Part shown: one piece after another, positions 1-8,373 of the stretch | Layout of the letters: every line of letters begins with the position of its first letter | Numbering within the stretch: the first letter of the stretch is position 1 | Assembly (NCBI GenBank): GCA_965199055.1 | Contig: CBDAQR010000004.1 | Span: 1-64,000, forward strand | DNA length: 64,000 nt | DNA from: CBDAQR01 sp965199055 | GTDB lineage: Bacteria > Pseudomonadota > Gammaproteobacteria > Pseudomonadales > Halieaceae | Reading direction: 5' to 3' | Position numbers and translations under genes: made by a program | Notes under the pieces: model-generated | What the model was told of the DNA's origin: nothing | The model's input: only the letters and a program-made list of their open reading frames with translations | The model's database searches: none

Positions 1-593
1 GCCAGGAACAGGTCGACCGCCTCCCCGCCAGTGGCTTGCCGGTAGGCCTCGAAACCCGCCAGCACCTGGGCCGCCTGGCCAGGGTAGTCGCCCTCGGGGT
101 TGTCTTCGGAGACCCCGTCTGTGATGGTGCCGGAGTCACCGACCAGCCACAAACGGGTATTGCCGTCGGCGGGCACGGCCCCGGCTTCAGGCGCGGTTCT
201 AAAAGACCGGGTAGCGAGTGCCGAGCCTGCGCCACCCACCGAGTAGTAGTAGGTGGTGTCCGGCTGCAAACCGCTCAGCTGGGCCTCCAGATGTCCGCCG
301 GCCGTTTCGGTGGCAGCCGTCAGGGAGGCTGCCGCCAGCGCAGTCATCTCGGTGCCAAAACAGATCGAGTCCGCGCCCGCACCGCCATCGGCGTCACCCC
401 GCCACTTGATCGTGGCCCTGTCGCTGCCCAGCTGTTGGATGAACAGCCGCTGCGGGTTGACCTCCGTGCCCGCACACAGCGCCGGGCTGGAGCGGTTGTT
501 GCCGCCGCCGCAGCCGGACAGGAGCAGAGCGCTGATGCCAAGCGTGGAAGATGCCAGTACCGCCGCGCGGCGGATTTTTTGCTGTAATCGCAT
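1..593 (-). CDS. metallophosphoesterase (purple acid phosphatase-like) lipoprotein, N-terminal part
   Basis: This reading frame starts with ATG at 593 and stays open to the left edge, so only about 197 N-terminal residues are visible. They begin with a lipoprotein signal peptide ending LLLSGCGGG (lipobox LSGC). A fibronectin-III-like region follows, with the phrase LQPDTTYYYSVGG typical of the N-terminal domain of purple acid phosphatases. The sequence then enters LWLVGDSGT, which matches the first metal-binding block (GDxG) of calcineurin-like phosphoesterases. I infer an outer-membrane-anchored or periplasmic phosphoesterase that hydrolyses phosphate esters. The metal-ligand motifs that would confirm this lie outside the window. 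It is transcribed away from the lipoprotein cluster that starts at 871, leaving a 277-base divergent intergenic region with no other gene. Confidence 0.75.
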   Translation of the reverse strand, partial: MRLQQKIRRAAVLASSTLGISALLLSGCGGGNNRSSPALCAGTEVNPQRLFIQQLGSDRATIKWRGDADGGAGADSICFGTEMTALAAASLTAATETAGGHLEAQLSGLQPDTTYYYSVGGAGSALATRSFRTAPEAGAVPADGNTRLWLVGDSGTITDGVSEDNPEGDYPGQAAQVLAGFEAYRQATGGEAVDLFL

Positions 594-870
594 GGTGTGA
601 TGACCCCGAATCGTTTCTCTGTGAGTGCGCCTGCCAAGGCAGTGCTCGCCCCCATGACCCGCAAAGGGGGTATATGACGGCGCACAGCATCGACTGGCGT
701 TCTCTATAGTATTGGTATTGTTGTTCAAGAAAATATGAACGATTTCCACTGTAGACGTTTAGACCTGATCTGACAGTTACCCGGTTGTTATGATACGGTA
801 TTCTGTAAACATGTTGGGGTCAACGCGGGACCGTTGGCCTTTAAGTAAGATACACCGGGGGAGACGACCG

Positions 871-1312
871 ATGCGAAAAACACTCCTGTTCACCCTGTTA
901 CCCGTTGTGCTTCTTGGCTGCATGAGCGCCGGCGAGCATCGCGCAGCTGTGCAGGAGCCCGTCGGTGACCAGCTGACGGTCGGGGCCGTCCAAAAAAGAA
1001 ATTCGGGTGGGCATGTCGGGTGGCGAGGTGGCTGCGGTTCTCGGTTCCCCCAATATTGTCTCTACCGACGAAAACCGGCGAGAGGTGTGGATATACGACA
1101 GGGTCTCGACAGACTACGCTTACTCCGAGGGCAGCGGCGGGGTGGCCTCCTTGATTCTTGGCGTCGCAGGGTCTGTGGCGGGCCTGGGGGGCTCGGGCTA
1201 TAGCCGTTCTGCCGGTGCAGCGTCGCGAACACAGAAAACACTCACCATTGTTATCAAGTTCGACGATGTGGGGTTGGTGGCGGATTTTGCCTATCACACA
1301 TCGAAATTCTGA
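871..1312 (+). pseudogene. small BamE/SmpA-like lipoprotein, frameshifted
   Basis: The first frame starts at ATG 871 after a GGGGGA ribosome site and encodes a lipoprotein signal peptide with lipobox LLGC (MRKTLLFTLLPVVLLGCMSA). After about 42 codons coding potential moves to another frame, entered at GAA 998, which reads EIRVGMSGGEVAAVLGSP and ends at 1312. The phrase GMSxxEVxxxLGxP is typical of BamE/SmpA-fold outer-membrane lipoproteins. The frames meet at a run of six A (992-997); five A would join them exactly. This is therefore a one-base insertion or a sequencing error. The central part is rich in Gly, Ser and Ala (about residues 70-90). The next two lipoprotein genes follow closely, which suggests one operon. 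No specific function is assigned. Confidence 0.6.
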
Positions 1313-1327
1313 TTGAGGACGGGACAT

Positions 1328-1891
1328 ATGGCCCCTCACCCGCGCATGGGCAGTGATGTCTGGCCGGCCAGGCTGGGCGCTTTACTGCTTAGCGTAACCT
1401 TCCTGCAGGCCTGTGCTTCTGGCCCTCCCGCGGACGCTTTCCGTCTGTCACCGACCGCCCTGGAAGACCGGCAGCTACAATCAAGATCATTTGACACCCT
1501 GGACCACAAACAGGTCATGGCTGCCAGTGCGCATGTGCTTCAGGATTTGGGGTATGCGCTGGATGAGTCGAATACGACACTGGGCGTGCTCACGGCGTCC
1601 AAGACCCTGGAGGCAACGGATCCGGGGCAAATCGTGCGCGCCGTTTTTCTGGCTGCCCTGACGGGTATTGTGTCCGCAACTGACGATGACCAGCAGGTTC
1701 GCGTTGGGCTGGTGGTCAGTCAATCTCTGCAAGACCCGGATGCGTCGATAGTGCGAATCACGATGACCCGGATCATCTGGGATACTGAGGGTGAAATCAC
1801 CCGCCGTGAGCAGCTTAGGCAGCCGGCGCTCTACCAGGCGTTCTTTGACAAGTTATCCAAGGCAACCTTCCTGGAGGCCCACCACATATGA
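1328..1891 (+). CDS. lipoprotein of unknown function, tandem paralogue A
   Basis: The protein has 187 residues from ATG 1328, chosen because GAGGAC at 1315-1320 is a well-spaced ribosome site; an in-frame TTG at 1313 is less likely. A hydrophobic signal segment ends in LQACAS, a lipobox. The mature part contains RSFDTLDHKQVMAASAHVLQ and DLGYALDESNTTLGVLTASK. These closely match RVFDTADKVKMMRTVIATMQ and DLGFIIDRADDELGSVTGTK in the next gene, so the two are paralogues. The stop overlaps the next start (ATGA at 1888-1891), which indicates translational coupling. It is probably anchored to the outer membrane. I do not recognise a named function. Confidence 0.75.
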   Translation: MAPHPRMGSDVWPARLGALLLSVTFLQACASGPPADAFRLSPTALEDRQLQSRSFDTLDHKQVMAASAHVLQDLGYALDESNTTLGVLTASKTLEATDPGQIVRAVFLAALTGIVSATDDDQQVRVGLVVSQSLQDPDASIVRITMTRIIWDTEGEITRREQLRQPALYQAFFDKLSKATFLEAHHI

Positions 1892-2319
1892 AAACAACGC
1901 CTCTGGTGCGATTGTTGGCGCTTTTATTGCCGGTATGGCTGGGGTTGTCGGCATGCACCCATCAACCGAACGCCGAGATCATGGCAGGGGCCAATCAAGT
2001 CGAGCTTCGCCGTTATCAAACGCGGGTTTTTGATACCGCTGACAAGGTTAAAATGATGCGGACCGTCATCGCCACAATGCAGGACCTCGGCTTTATCATC
2101 GACAGGGCAGATGATGAGCTGGGGTCTGTCACAGGCACCAAGATGAGCGGCTATCAGATTCGCATGACGGTGATCACCAGTGAGAGCGGAGAAAACCGGC
2201 TGAAGGTGCGCGCAAACGCGTATTACCACAACAGGGCAATTGAAGACCCCGCGCCCTATCAGGATTTTTTTACGTCGCTGGGTAAAGCGTTGTTTTTAAC
2301 GGCACACCAGGTCGACTAG
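1888..2319 (+). CDS. lipoprotein of unknown function, tandem paralogue B
   Basis: The protein has 143 residues. The start overlaps the stop of the previous gene (ATGA). A signal peptide with lipobox LSACTH precedes a compact domain sharing the pattern RxFDTxDxxxxM...QDLGxxxDxxxxxLGxxTxxK with paralogue A, and both end in a similar segment (YQDFFTSLGKALFLTAHQ against YQAFFDKLSKATFLEAHH). Paralogue A has an extra hydrophobic insertion (AVFLAALTGIV) that is absent here. The pair most likely arose by tandem duplication and is co-expressed. The cellular role is unknown; location in the outer or inner membrane is inferred from the lipobox. Confidence 0.75.
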   Translation: MKTTPLVRLLALLLPVWLGLSACTHQPNAEIMAGANQVELRRYQTRVFDTADKVKMMRTVIATMQDLGFIIDRADDELGSVTGTKMSGYQIRMTVITSESGENRLKVRANAYYHNRAIEDPAPYQDFFTSLGKALFLTAHQVD

Positions 2320-2457
2320 GGGGAGTCCGCCTTCAAACGCCAGAATGGATAGCCGCGTTTCAATGCGCGTGTGCGGGCGGTGGTTATTGCCGGCGCTTTG
2401 CGTTAGCGTGGGCCGGTTTTCTTTTTGTATGCTGGCCTCAGAAGCGGAGGTGCTTTG

Positions 2458-4332
2458 ATGTTCAGGTCGTGGGTTCATCTCTGTCTCTGCGGGGTGTTGG
2501 TTTTTCCGGCATCATCGGTGTTGGCACAAGGCGATTGTGGCGGCGCTGCCCTCAACGCGGCTGAAAGGCGTGTAGCCGAAGCCTACCTCGCCTACTATGG
2601 CCGTCTGCCCGATATGGCCGGGTTCGAGTATTGGGCCCAGCGGCTGGAATCCGAGGGGGGCGACCTGTCGGCAATCATCCAGGCCTTTGGTGAGTCCAGT
2701 GAGTTTGAGACGCGGTATGGGGCGCTGGACCATGAGACCCTGATCGCTGTTTTGTATGCCCAGCTGTTTGGTCGTGAGCCTGATCCGGCCGGCCTTGCCT
2801 ATTACACGCAGGCCCTTGACAGCGGACGACTCAGCTTCCAGACCATTACCCTGAATGTTCTCGATGGTGCGCACGGGGCGGACCGCGAAATTATCGACGC
2901 CCGGCTGGTCGCGGCTCGACATCTGATCGGTGAATTCAGGGGCGGCGCAACACAGGCCATCGGGGCGGACTCTCTTTCCCTGCTGGCCCAGATCGCCGCA
3001 GAAGAGGTGTCGACGCTTCATCGCAGCTGCCGCTCTATCTCAAGGCTGGTCAATCGCGGGGAGTTTGTTAAACGCGATGGACAATCGATCCTCGCGGACA
3101 TCTATGCCTATAACGCGAGCAGTCCCTACAAGGCCGCCATAGAGGGCTGCATGGGCCATGTGTTTGAAGAGGCGTACTGTACCCTTGGGCAGCTGGCACC
3201 AATCGGTGTCGAGCACGCTGTGATTACGCCGCAGCACATCATGGACCGCCTGCTGGTGTCTCATGACTGGATGGGACGCCGGTTTGAAGCCGTACTGATG
3301 ACGCTGCCGGGGGAAGTCCGCGACCTCTTTGGCAGTGTGACCGCCATTGTTATCGATGCCGACATTCGACCCTCCTATTTTTCCGGTGACGGCGCGATTT
3401 ACCTGGACCCGCAGGCTTTTTGGCTGACCCCGATGGAAAAAGCAACCATCAACGTCGAGGAGGACTACCGGGCCGAGTTTGTCTCCGCGTTCAAATTCAT
3501 TGAAATCGTTGAGTATTTCACTGATGGCCTCCCCGCCTGGGAGTACACCTCACTCCTTGACGACACGGCGTTCACCCTCACCGAGCGGTTACTGGAACCC
3601 GTGCGCCTGCTGGTGCACGAGCTGGCGCATGCACGGGACTTCCTTCCCGCCGAGGCGGTGGCGCAGCAGAGCCGGACGTTGCGCATCTACGAGGTGATGA
3701 ATGCGCTACACGCCGGCAGGGCAAGCACGCAGCTACGTGCGCGTTATCCATTGCATAGCGACCTGCTCTACGAGATTGCGGCGGGGCTGTATGGCGGCTA
3801 CCGGCTCAGCGAGGAGGCCTACGCGACAACGGCGACAGACTTTGGGCTGGCCTTTGAGGCCGACAGCGCCAATGATTCCTATGCCTACTGGTCGGAGGCA
3901 GAGGACCTGGCGATGTTGTTCGAGGAGAGCATGCTGCAGCTCGTGTACGGCACGGATCGCTATCTGTTCTACACCGATGCCCGCAGTGTCGACAATTGTG
4001 ATGATCTTGTTGTTCGCTGGGGTGCCCGTAACCGGGTCGCAGCGGATCACGTGAAGCCACGCGCTGCGTATGTGTTGCGCCGTCTGGTGTCACAGGCGTA
4101 TGCCGACAATAGCCTCGATGCGCTGGACGGCTATCAGCTCCTTGCAGGCGGCCCTTTATGCGAAACCCTTTATTCTGACGCGCGCAATCGTTGGCTGCAT
4201 CAAGGCGCAAGAGCAACACGCACGCTCAGGAAACAGGCCCATACAGAATCACTGCCAACGCTCAAACACGGTAGACACCATGCCCGGGAGTATCGGCTCG
4301 ATGTGTTTGGCCTGTCGGGCAACACGCGGTAA
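2458..4332 (+). CDS. secreted DUF4214 protein with HExxH metallopeptidase-like motif
   Basis: The protein has 624 residues from ATG 2458, preceded by GGAGG at 2446-2450. A signal peptide (about residues 1-24, ending SSVLAQ) indicates export. Residues about 35-130 hold two copies of a DUF4214-type unit, seen in YYGRLPDMAGFEYWAQRL and LFGREPDPAGLAYYTQAL; DUF4214 occurs in bacterial surface and S-layer-associated proteins. Further on, HELAH at residues 387-391 fits the HExxH zinc signature of metallopeptidases, with acidic residues downstream that could supply a third ligand. The combination suggests a secreted zinc protease with a surface-association domain, but activity is inferred from the motif only. 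The last 40 or so residues are basic and may have been altered by the adjoining mobile-element debris. Confidence 0.65.
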   Translation: MFRSWVHLCLCGVLVFPASSVLAQGDCGGAALNAAERRVAEAYLAYYGRLPDMAGFEYWAQRLESEGGDLSAIIQAFGESSEFETRYGALDHETLIAVLYAQLFGREPDPAGLAYYTQALDSGRLSFQTITLNVLDGAHGADREIIDARLVAARHLIGEFRGGATQAIGADSLSLLAQIAAEEVSTLHRSCRSISRLVNRGEFVKRDGQSILADIYAYNASSPYKAAIEGCMGHVFEEAYCTLGQLAPIGVEHAVITPQHIMDRLLVSHDWMGRRFEAVLMTLPGEVRDLFGSVTAIVIDADIRPSYFSGDGAIYLDPQAFWLTPMEKATINVEEDYRAEFVSAFKFIEIVEYFTDGLPAWEYTSLLDDTAFTLTERLLEPVRLLVHELAHARDFLPAEAVAQQSRTLRIYEVMNALHAGRASTQLRARYPLHSDLLYEIAAGLYGGYRLSEEAYATTATDFGLAFEADSANDSYAYWSEAEDLAMLFEESMLQLVYGTDRYLFYTDARSVDNCDDLVVRWGARNRVAADHVKPRAAYVLRRLVSQAYADNSLDALDGYQLLAGGPLCETLYSDARNRWLHQGARATRTLRKQAHTESLPTLKHGRHHAREYRLDVFGLSGNTR

Positions 4333-4392
4333 AACGCAAAGCCCTCTATTGCGGCCTGCGCCCGTGCGGGCCTGGGTCGGATACCGCTTACC

Positions 4393-4455
4393 GTGTGCCG
4401 CCCCGGCGTCAGTATCGATGTCGGTCTGCGGGTATATCCGACCAACGCCCTTCCA
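4393..4455 (-). mobile_element. IS481-type transposase relic (short)
   Basis: On the minus strand this stretch reads GVGRIYPQTDIDTD, matching the DDE-core segment GVGRIYQQTYIDTY of IS481-type integrases. A nearly identical nucleotide stretch lies at about 39650-39695 inside a longer IS481 relic. No terminal repeats remain. DNA on both sides (4333-4800) holds no gene that I can recognise and looks like decayed mobile-element sequence. Confidence 0.45.
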
Positions 4456-4799
4456 TGTTACGCCGTAGAAGGCGGTCCATCTCGTTGAGTAAAGTCATCT
4501 TCATGTACCTGACCAGAACAACCGATCCTTGCTACGCCTCTTCAATCGCCGGGCCTTGCGCACGCGGTGGACGAGCGCCAGTACATCAGGGAGGGCGTCC
4601 GGCACCGGGTCTCGCCACACCCTCAACCACCTGTCGCCGCCAAACGTCGTCCTGCTACGACACAGAACGAATCAATTCCCAATCCGACGCGGCGATACCG
4701 GGCGGGGCAAAAAACGGCCAGTCGGGTTACTCCCGCTCTACCGTCATTTCCAATTGGTTTGACTGAATCACCCAGGTATCGGAGGGCGGGAGAGCGTTT

Positions 4800-5180
4800 T
4801 GTTTGAGTCAAGCATTATGAGCTGACCCATCCTGACAATACGCCATTTCGTCTTCAGCTGGCGGCCTGTCCCCGATTGGGCCAGGAAGCCGCTGATGGTT
4901 GAACCCGTCCGTCCAGGTAAGCGTCGCCCGCTCAACATCGTCAAGGCCTCTCCAAAGGCCTCCTTGTGGATAACCTCAGCCTTGAAGAGGCCGTTGACTG
5001 TCTCTGCCCAAGCATTGTCACAAGAGTTGCCAACGCTGCCCACCGAAACGGTAAATCCAGCCTCAGCCAGCTGCCCGAAATAGCGAATGGATAAAGACGG
5101 CCTGCCCCGCGGTGGGTAACACCCCGGGGCTTGCCACAAGACCACAGGGCCTGCTCCAGGGCGACACCAACCGGCACAGG
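4800..5180 (-). mobile_element. IS3-family OrfB relic
   Basis: Minus-strand frames contain, in pieces, the C-terminal part of an IS3-type transposase. ALEQALWSCGKPRGVTH is followed after a frame change by RYFGQLAEAGFTVSVGSVGN and ETVNGLFKAEVIHKE, then by another frame with a WxxxFNHQRLxGPIGxRPPA tail. This order (SIRYxERLAEAGxxxSVGSVGxxYDNAxAExxNGLxKxE) is the standard IS3 DDE C-terminus. Several frameshifts make it non-functional. The N-terminal half and the terminal inverted repeats were not found. Confidence 0.7.
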
Positions 5181-5337
5181 GCCACCGACGGCTTTGCCGG
5201 GGTATCAGTGCTCTCAATCATCACAATCCGTCAGCGATCAGCCCGCCTTGGCGCAAATGCCGCGGCACGCTGCATGGAAAGGATTGCGCAGGGAGAGACC
5301 GCGGTGTGGCCGCACTTCGCCAGACCCTCATCGGGCA

Positions 5338-6423
5338 TCAAAAATCGAAATCCGGCTCGACACCCGGGTCTTGATCGCGCTCTGGGCCAGTGTCTGTCAC
5401 TCGGCGGGTCCTTTGCCGCCGGGCCTCACGTTCAATACTTGCCGGCGAAGGGGCTCGCTCAGCCATGCGCTGACCCCCGTACTCCAGGATAGCAATAGAC
5501 GCCCTGAAGGCGTTGACACGCGCCTCCCGGGCAGTCACCGGAACCGGTATCCTGTCGGCAGCCTGCAGGATGTCGCGCCCGTTAATAATGCCCCGCTCGC
5601 TCTCCAGGGCCGTCCCTTTCTCCAGCAAAGCCAGGCCAACAGCGCCCATCGCTTTGCGGTAGGCCTCGGTCTTTTTCCGCGCAGGGACCCCCCAGGGAAG
5701 CCCGGAAAAGTCAACATCGGACTCTGCTATCGCCCTATCAACGTCCAGCTGGTTGGCGTTTACATCCGGTGTTTTGCCCTGCCTCTCCATCCAGAAAAGG
5801 CCATTTTTGGGCGATGTCTGACCCACACCACGGGCCAATCGGGAACGGGCATCCGCCTCAACACCCCGGTCTCGCAAACACCCGGCATAGCGGCTGCGCC
5901 ACCGGCGAAGGTCGAGTCGGCCTGGATTACGCCGCTGGCCATCATGCCCTGTCATCTTGACAACACCATGCACGTGAGCGTGCCCGGTGTCATCGTGGCG
6001 AACAAACAGGTACTCATGGGTGTCACTGAACGTGGCTTTCAGAAACGCCCTGGCCGCTGCCTCGGACCGCTTTTCATCCGCACCAGGGGGCGCAGACAGC
6101 ATCCGATGCATGCTCTCCCGGGAAACGTTTCGGCGCAGGTTGTAGTCCATCGACCAGTCCTTCAGGCGCACCCTGACCTCCTCACCATCCAGTCGCTCAC
6201 CGTCCTGATCCTCAACAGCGAGCGCGTTGTTGCGGGAAATATAGGCCACCTGACGGCGCACAGACGCGACCGATGTGCCATAGGACAGCACCCGCACCAC
6301 CGCCTGCGGACAACCCCGGGCCAGACGCTGGGCCTGTGACAGTGACATCGAAACAGACACATCACGGGCCTTGCCCGGACGCGGATTCGGATCATCAAAC
6401 AGCGGATCATCGAGAGTTTTCAT
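5338..6423 (-). CDS. VirD2-like (MOBP-type) relaxase
   Basis: The likely start is ATG 6423 (MKTLDDPLFDD), which overlaps the TGA of the upstream mobC-type gene in an ATGA; an ATG three codons earlier is possible. That gives 361 residues. The N-terminal half carries VRRQVAYISRNNALAVEDQD, where the tyrosine may be the nicking residue. HEYLFVRHDDTGHAHVHGVV follows, the HxDxxxxHxH-type metal site of MOBP relaxases. RRNPGRLDLRRWRSRYAGCL then matches the VirD2-family helix. It would nick and transfer plasmid-type DNA at its own oriT. The protein is short and lacks a large C-terminal domain. It differs from the RP4-like TraI encoded at 14190 and 44437, so the island holds two relaxase types. Confidence 0.75.
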   Translation of the reverse strand: MKTLDDPLFDDPNPRPGKARDVSVSMSLSQAQRLARGCPQAVVRVLSYGTSVASVRRQVAYISRNNALAVEDQDGERLDGEEVRVRLKDWSMDYNLRRNVSRESMHRMLSAPPGADEKRSEAAARAFLKATFSDTHEYLFVRHDDTGHAHVHGVVKMTGHDGQRRNPGRLDLRRWRSRYAGCLRDRGVEADARSRLARGVGQTSPKNGLFWMERQGKTPDVNANQLDVDRAIAESDVDFSGLPWGVPARKKTEAYRKAMGAVGLALLEKGTALESERGIINGRDILQAADRIPVPVTAREARVNAFRASIAILEYGGQRMAERAPSPASIEREARRQRTRRVTDTGPERDQDPGVEPDFDF

Positions 6424-6991
6424 GCCGGACATACCCGGTTGAGGTTGCTCTGAATCAGGTCTCTCAGAGCACCCTGCTGCGCAGCAACAGCATCACGCAG
6501 CGCCGCTATGGACGCCAGATCGTCCTCAGAAACCCCCCGGGAGCGGTGCGCAGGCGCTTCACCAGCCGGGTCAGGTCCGTGCCAACACGCCGCAATTCGG
6601 CGTTGGCCTCGCGCAACAGCGCCTGCTCCCGGCCCGCAAAAGCCGGCGACTGGCGGGTGTAAATGCGAATTTGGCGGCGCAAAACGTCGCTCTCGGTCAG
6701 CCCTTCCTCCGCACACCGCTGCCGGAAAAGCGCCTTCTCCTGCGCCGTGATGCGCACACCCAGCTGTGCATCCGACCCGCCTTTGGGCACGCAAGGAGCA
6801 CCAGCAGGGGCGGTGGGGCGCACTTGCTGGGATGGCAACAGCACCGAGCGCAGGTACTTGTTCAGCGTCCGAAAGCCACGCTCGCCCGCCGCGGTTTCGA
6901 GAAACGTTTTTTCGGTGTCGGTCACGCGAAGGCTCAGCTTGCGGAGAATTTCGACGCCGGGTGCACCGGTTTTGCGTTCATCGTTTTCCAT
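6420..6991 (-). pseudogene. MobC-like mobilization accessory protein, frameshifted
   Basis: The frame starts at ATG 6991 (MENDERKTGAP) with AGAAG upstream and encodes two ribbon-helix-helix-like segments, LSLRVTDTEKTFLETAAGER and LGVRITAQEKALFRQRCAEE, then a helical tail RELRRVGTDL-like. Coding then moves to a second frame reading SEDDLASIAALRDAVAAQQG, which ends in a TGA overlapping the relaxase start. The two frames would join if the run of six C at 6533-6538 (G on the coding strand) had seven. It is either an inactivating indel or a sequencing error. MobC-type proteins bind oriT and help the relaxase melt the nic region. The overlap with the relaxase gene supports one operon. Confidence 0.6.
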
Positions 6992-7108
6992 TGGTCTTCT
7001 CTTTTTGATGCCCTTTCCTTGCCCTTGCTGTGCCGTGATTCGAGGCGGCCTCGAGACGGTGGGGCCCGGTTTCGGGGAAAGAGGATGGGCGGGATGCTGC
7101 TTTTTGGC

Positions 7109-7129
7109 GCTAATTGTAAAACAATTAGC
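7109..7129. repeat. perfect palindrome upstream of the mob genes
   Basis: GCTAATTGT and ACAATTAGC form a perfect 9-bp inverted repeat around AAA. It lies 118 bp upstream of the mobC-type start and next to direct repeats that an IS3 element has split. It may be an oriT inverted repeat or an operator for the mobC/relaxase operon. Confidence 0.55.
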
Positions 7130-7135
7130 ATATCT

Positions 7136-7172
7136 GCCAACACTCATTTTTCCCTCGCGTTTCTTGCTCTAT
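7136..7172 (+). repeat. direct repeat unit 1, possible oriT region of the first mob locus
   Basis: This 37-base unit starts GCCAACACTC and matches 8374-8410 at 30 of 37 positions. Removing the IS3 element between them puts the two units head to tail next to the palindrome at 7109-7129. That arrangement resembles plasmid oriT or iteron regions. Confidence 0.5.
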
Positions 7173-7213
7173 TGTAAATACCCCAAACAGCTAACCACCC
7201 ATTCATAGAAAAA

Positions 7214-7993
7214 TTAAGCCACTTCTCGGTATTGAACGGGTGTCATATCGTTCAATCCATCATGGGGTCGTTCATGGTTATACAACACGATCCAGTCATC
7301 CGTGATCTCTCGAACTTCCTGCAATGTCTCGAACAGATATAAGTCCAATACTTCCTCTCGATACGTGCGATTAAAACGTTCGATAAATCCATTTTGGTAA
7401 GGCTTGCCGGGCTTGATGAAATCGATCTGAATTCCATGCGCTTGCGCCCATTCAGCCAACGCCCCTGATGTAAATTCAGGGCCATTATCAACCCTGATAA
7501 TAGCGGGATAGCCTCGCCAGGCTGCAATACGATCTAATGTATGTATCACTCGCTCCGTAGTAATGCCCGAATTGATATCTATCGCTAACACTTCTCGATT
7601 GAAATCATCAACCACATTGAACGTGCGAAACCGATGACCGTGACGCAAGGTATCGCTCATAAAATCCATCGACCAACAGATATTGGCTGATCTAGGAACG
7701 CGCAATGGCAACGGATTCCTATTCGGTATCCTGCGTTTTACTTTACGCCGTATATTCAGTTTTAACTCCATATAAACACGGTAAATCCGTTTGTGATTCC
7801 AACGTTTACCCAACGCTCTGAGCCGCTTACACAGCTTTGGAAAACCCCAGCGAGGGTGCTTCTCAACCAAGGCCAGCAACGCATCAATCAGCTCACTATC
7901 ATCTACTCGCTTGGGCGTGTAGTAATACGCCGTGCGACTTAGCGCGGCTGCACCACAGGCCGCTCGAATGCTGACAGGGTAATCCTTGCGCAA
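7214..7993 (-). CDS. IS3-family transposase OrfB (DDE integrase part), copy 1
   Basis: The 259-residue protein carries the rve-type DDE core: SMDFMSDTL (first Asp), RVDNGPEFTS (second Asp) and a Glu within NGFIERFNRTYREEVLD. An HTH_21-like region (residues about 30-80, HPRWGFPKLCKRLRALGKRW) comes first. The frame has no ATG at its start and stays open upstream to the slippery site at 8032-8038, so it is probably made as an OrfAB fusion by -1 frameshifting. The protein is identical to that of the copy at 49219-49998. It catalyses cut and strand transfer of the element. Confidence 0.9.
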   Translation of the reverse strand: MRKDYPVSIRAACGAAALSRTAYYYTPKRVDDSELIDALLALVEKHPRWGFPKLCKRLRALGKRWNHKRIYRVYMELKLNIRRKVKRRIPNRNPLPLRVPRSANICWSMDFMSDTLRHGHRFRTFNVVDDFNREVLAIDINSGITTERVIHTLDRIAAWRGYPAIIRVDNGPEFTSGALAEWAQAHGIQIDFIKPGKPYQNGFIERFNRTYREEVLDLYLFETLQEVREITDDWIVLYNHERPHDGLNDMTPVQYREVA

Positions 7994-8025
7994 ACGATCA
8001 ACCCACTGCCGACGATGGACTGGCC

Positions 8026-8289
8026 CTAAAGCTTTTTTATGATCTCTTCCTGCATCTGACTCTTCAGGCTGAGATCGGCATACATCTGCTTGAGCTTGCG
8101 GTTCTCTTCTTCAAGTTCCTTGAGCCGCCGTACATCGGAGGCTTCCATTCCACCGTACTTAGAGCGCCACTTGTAAAAGGTGCTGAGTCCAATGCCATGC
8201 TCTCGACATATGTCCGGAACCGGCACTCCGCTTTCTGCTTGTTTGAGAAACGCCACAATCTGCGTTTCGCTGAACTTCGATTTGCGCAT
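8026..8289 (-). CDS. IS3-family OrfA (helix-turn-helix), copy 1
   Basis: The 87-residue protein starts MRKSKFSETQIVAFLKQAES, the typical HTH_Tnp_1 N-terminus, and ends in a leucine-zipper-like helix (LKELEEENRKLKQMYADLSL). It binds the element ends. Near its 3' end the coding strand reads ATA AAA AAG, a canonical A_AAA_AAG slippery heptamer. A shift to -1 there runs on into the OrfB frame as KKALGPVHRRQW. It is identical in sequence to the OrfA at 48923-49186. Confidence 0.9.
   Translation of the reverse strand: MRKSKFSETQIVAFLKQAESGVPVPDICREHGIGLSTFYKWRSKYGGMEASDVRRLKELEEENRKLKQMYADLSLKSQMQEEIIKKL
8032..8038 (-). promoter_or_regulatory. -1 programmed frameshift heptamer of IS3 copy 1
   Basis: The minus strand reads A AAA AAG in the OrfA frame, just before the OrfA stop. 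A -1 slip continues straight into the OrfB frame. This is the standard way IS3 elements make the OrfAB transposase. Confidence 0.75.
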
Positions 8290-8373
8290 ATGTAAAAACT
8301 CCTATCACGTTAGTTTATAGAAATTTCTACGTATGAGTGGCGCTATTTTACGGGGTACTTACACTATGCCTTT

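Larger units (their letters stand above)
7173..8363 (-). mobile_element. IS3-family element, copy 1, intact, with target duplication
   Basis: The element is 1191 bp. Its ends are inverted (TGTAAATACCCC at the left, TGTAAGTACCCC reading in from the right). A 4-bp direct repeat CTAT flanks it (7169-7172 and 8364-8367). It encodes OrfA and OrfB on the minus strand. A second copy of the same length, in the opposite orientation, lies at 48849-50039. The 4-bp duplication is compatible with an IS407-like subgroup of IS3. It inserted between two tandem repeat units. Confidence 0.9.

Noticed and set aside
992..998. A6G as a -1 programmed frameshift site in the BamE-like gene
   Set aside because: The upstream frame reads CAA AAA AGA across it, so the heptamer is out of phase, and the needed shift is +1, not -1.
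5131..6339. 402-codon plus-strand frame
   Set aside because: It is antisense to the VirD2-like relaxase gene and rich in Pro, Arg and His, as expected of a shadow frame.
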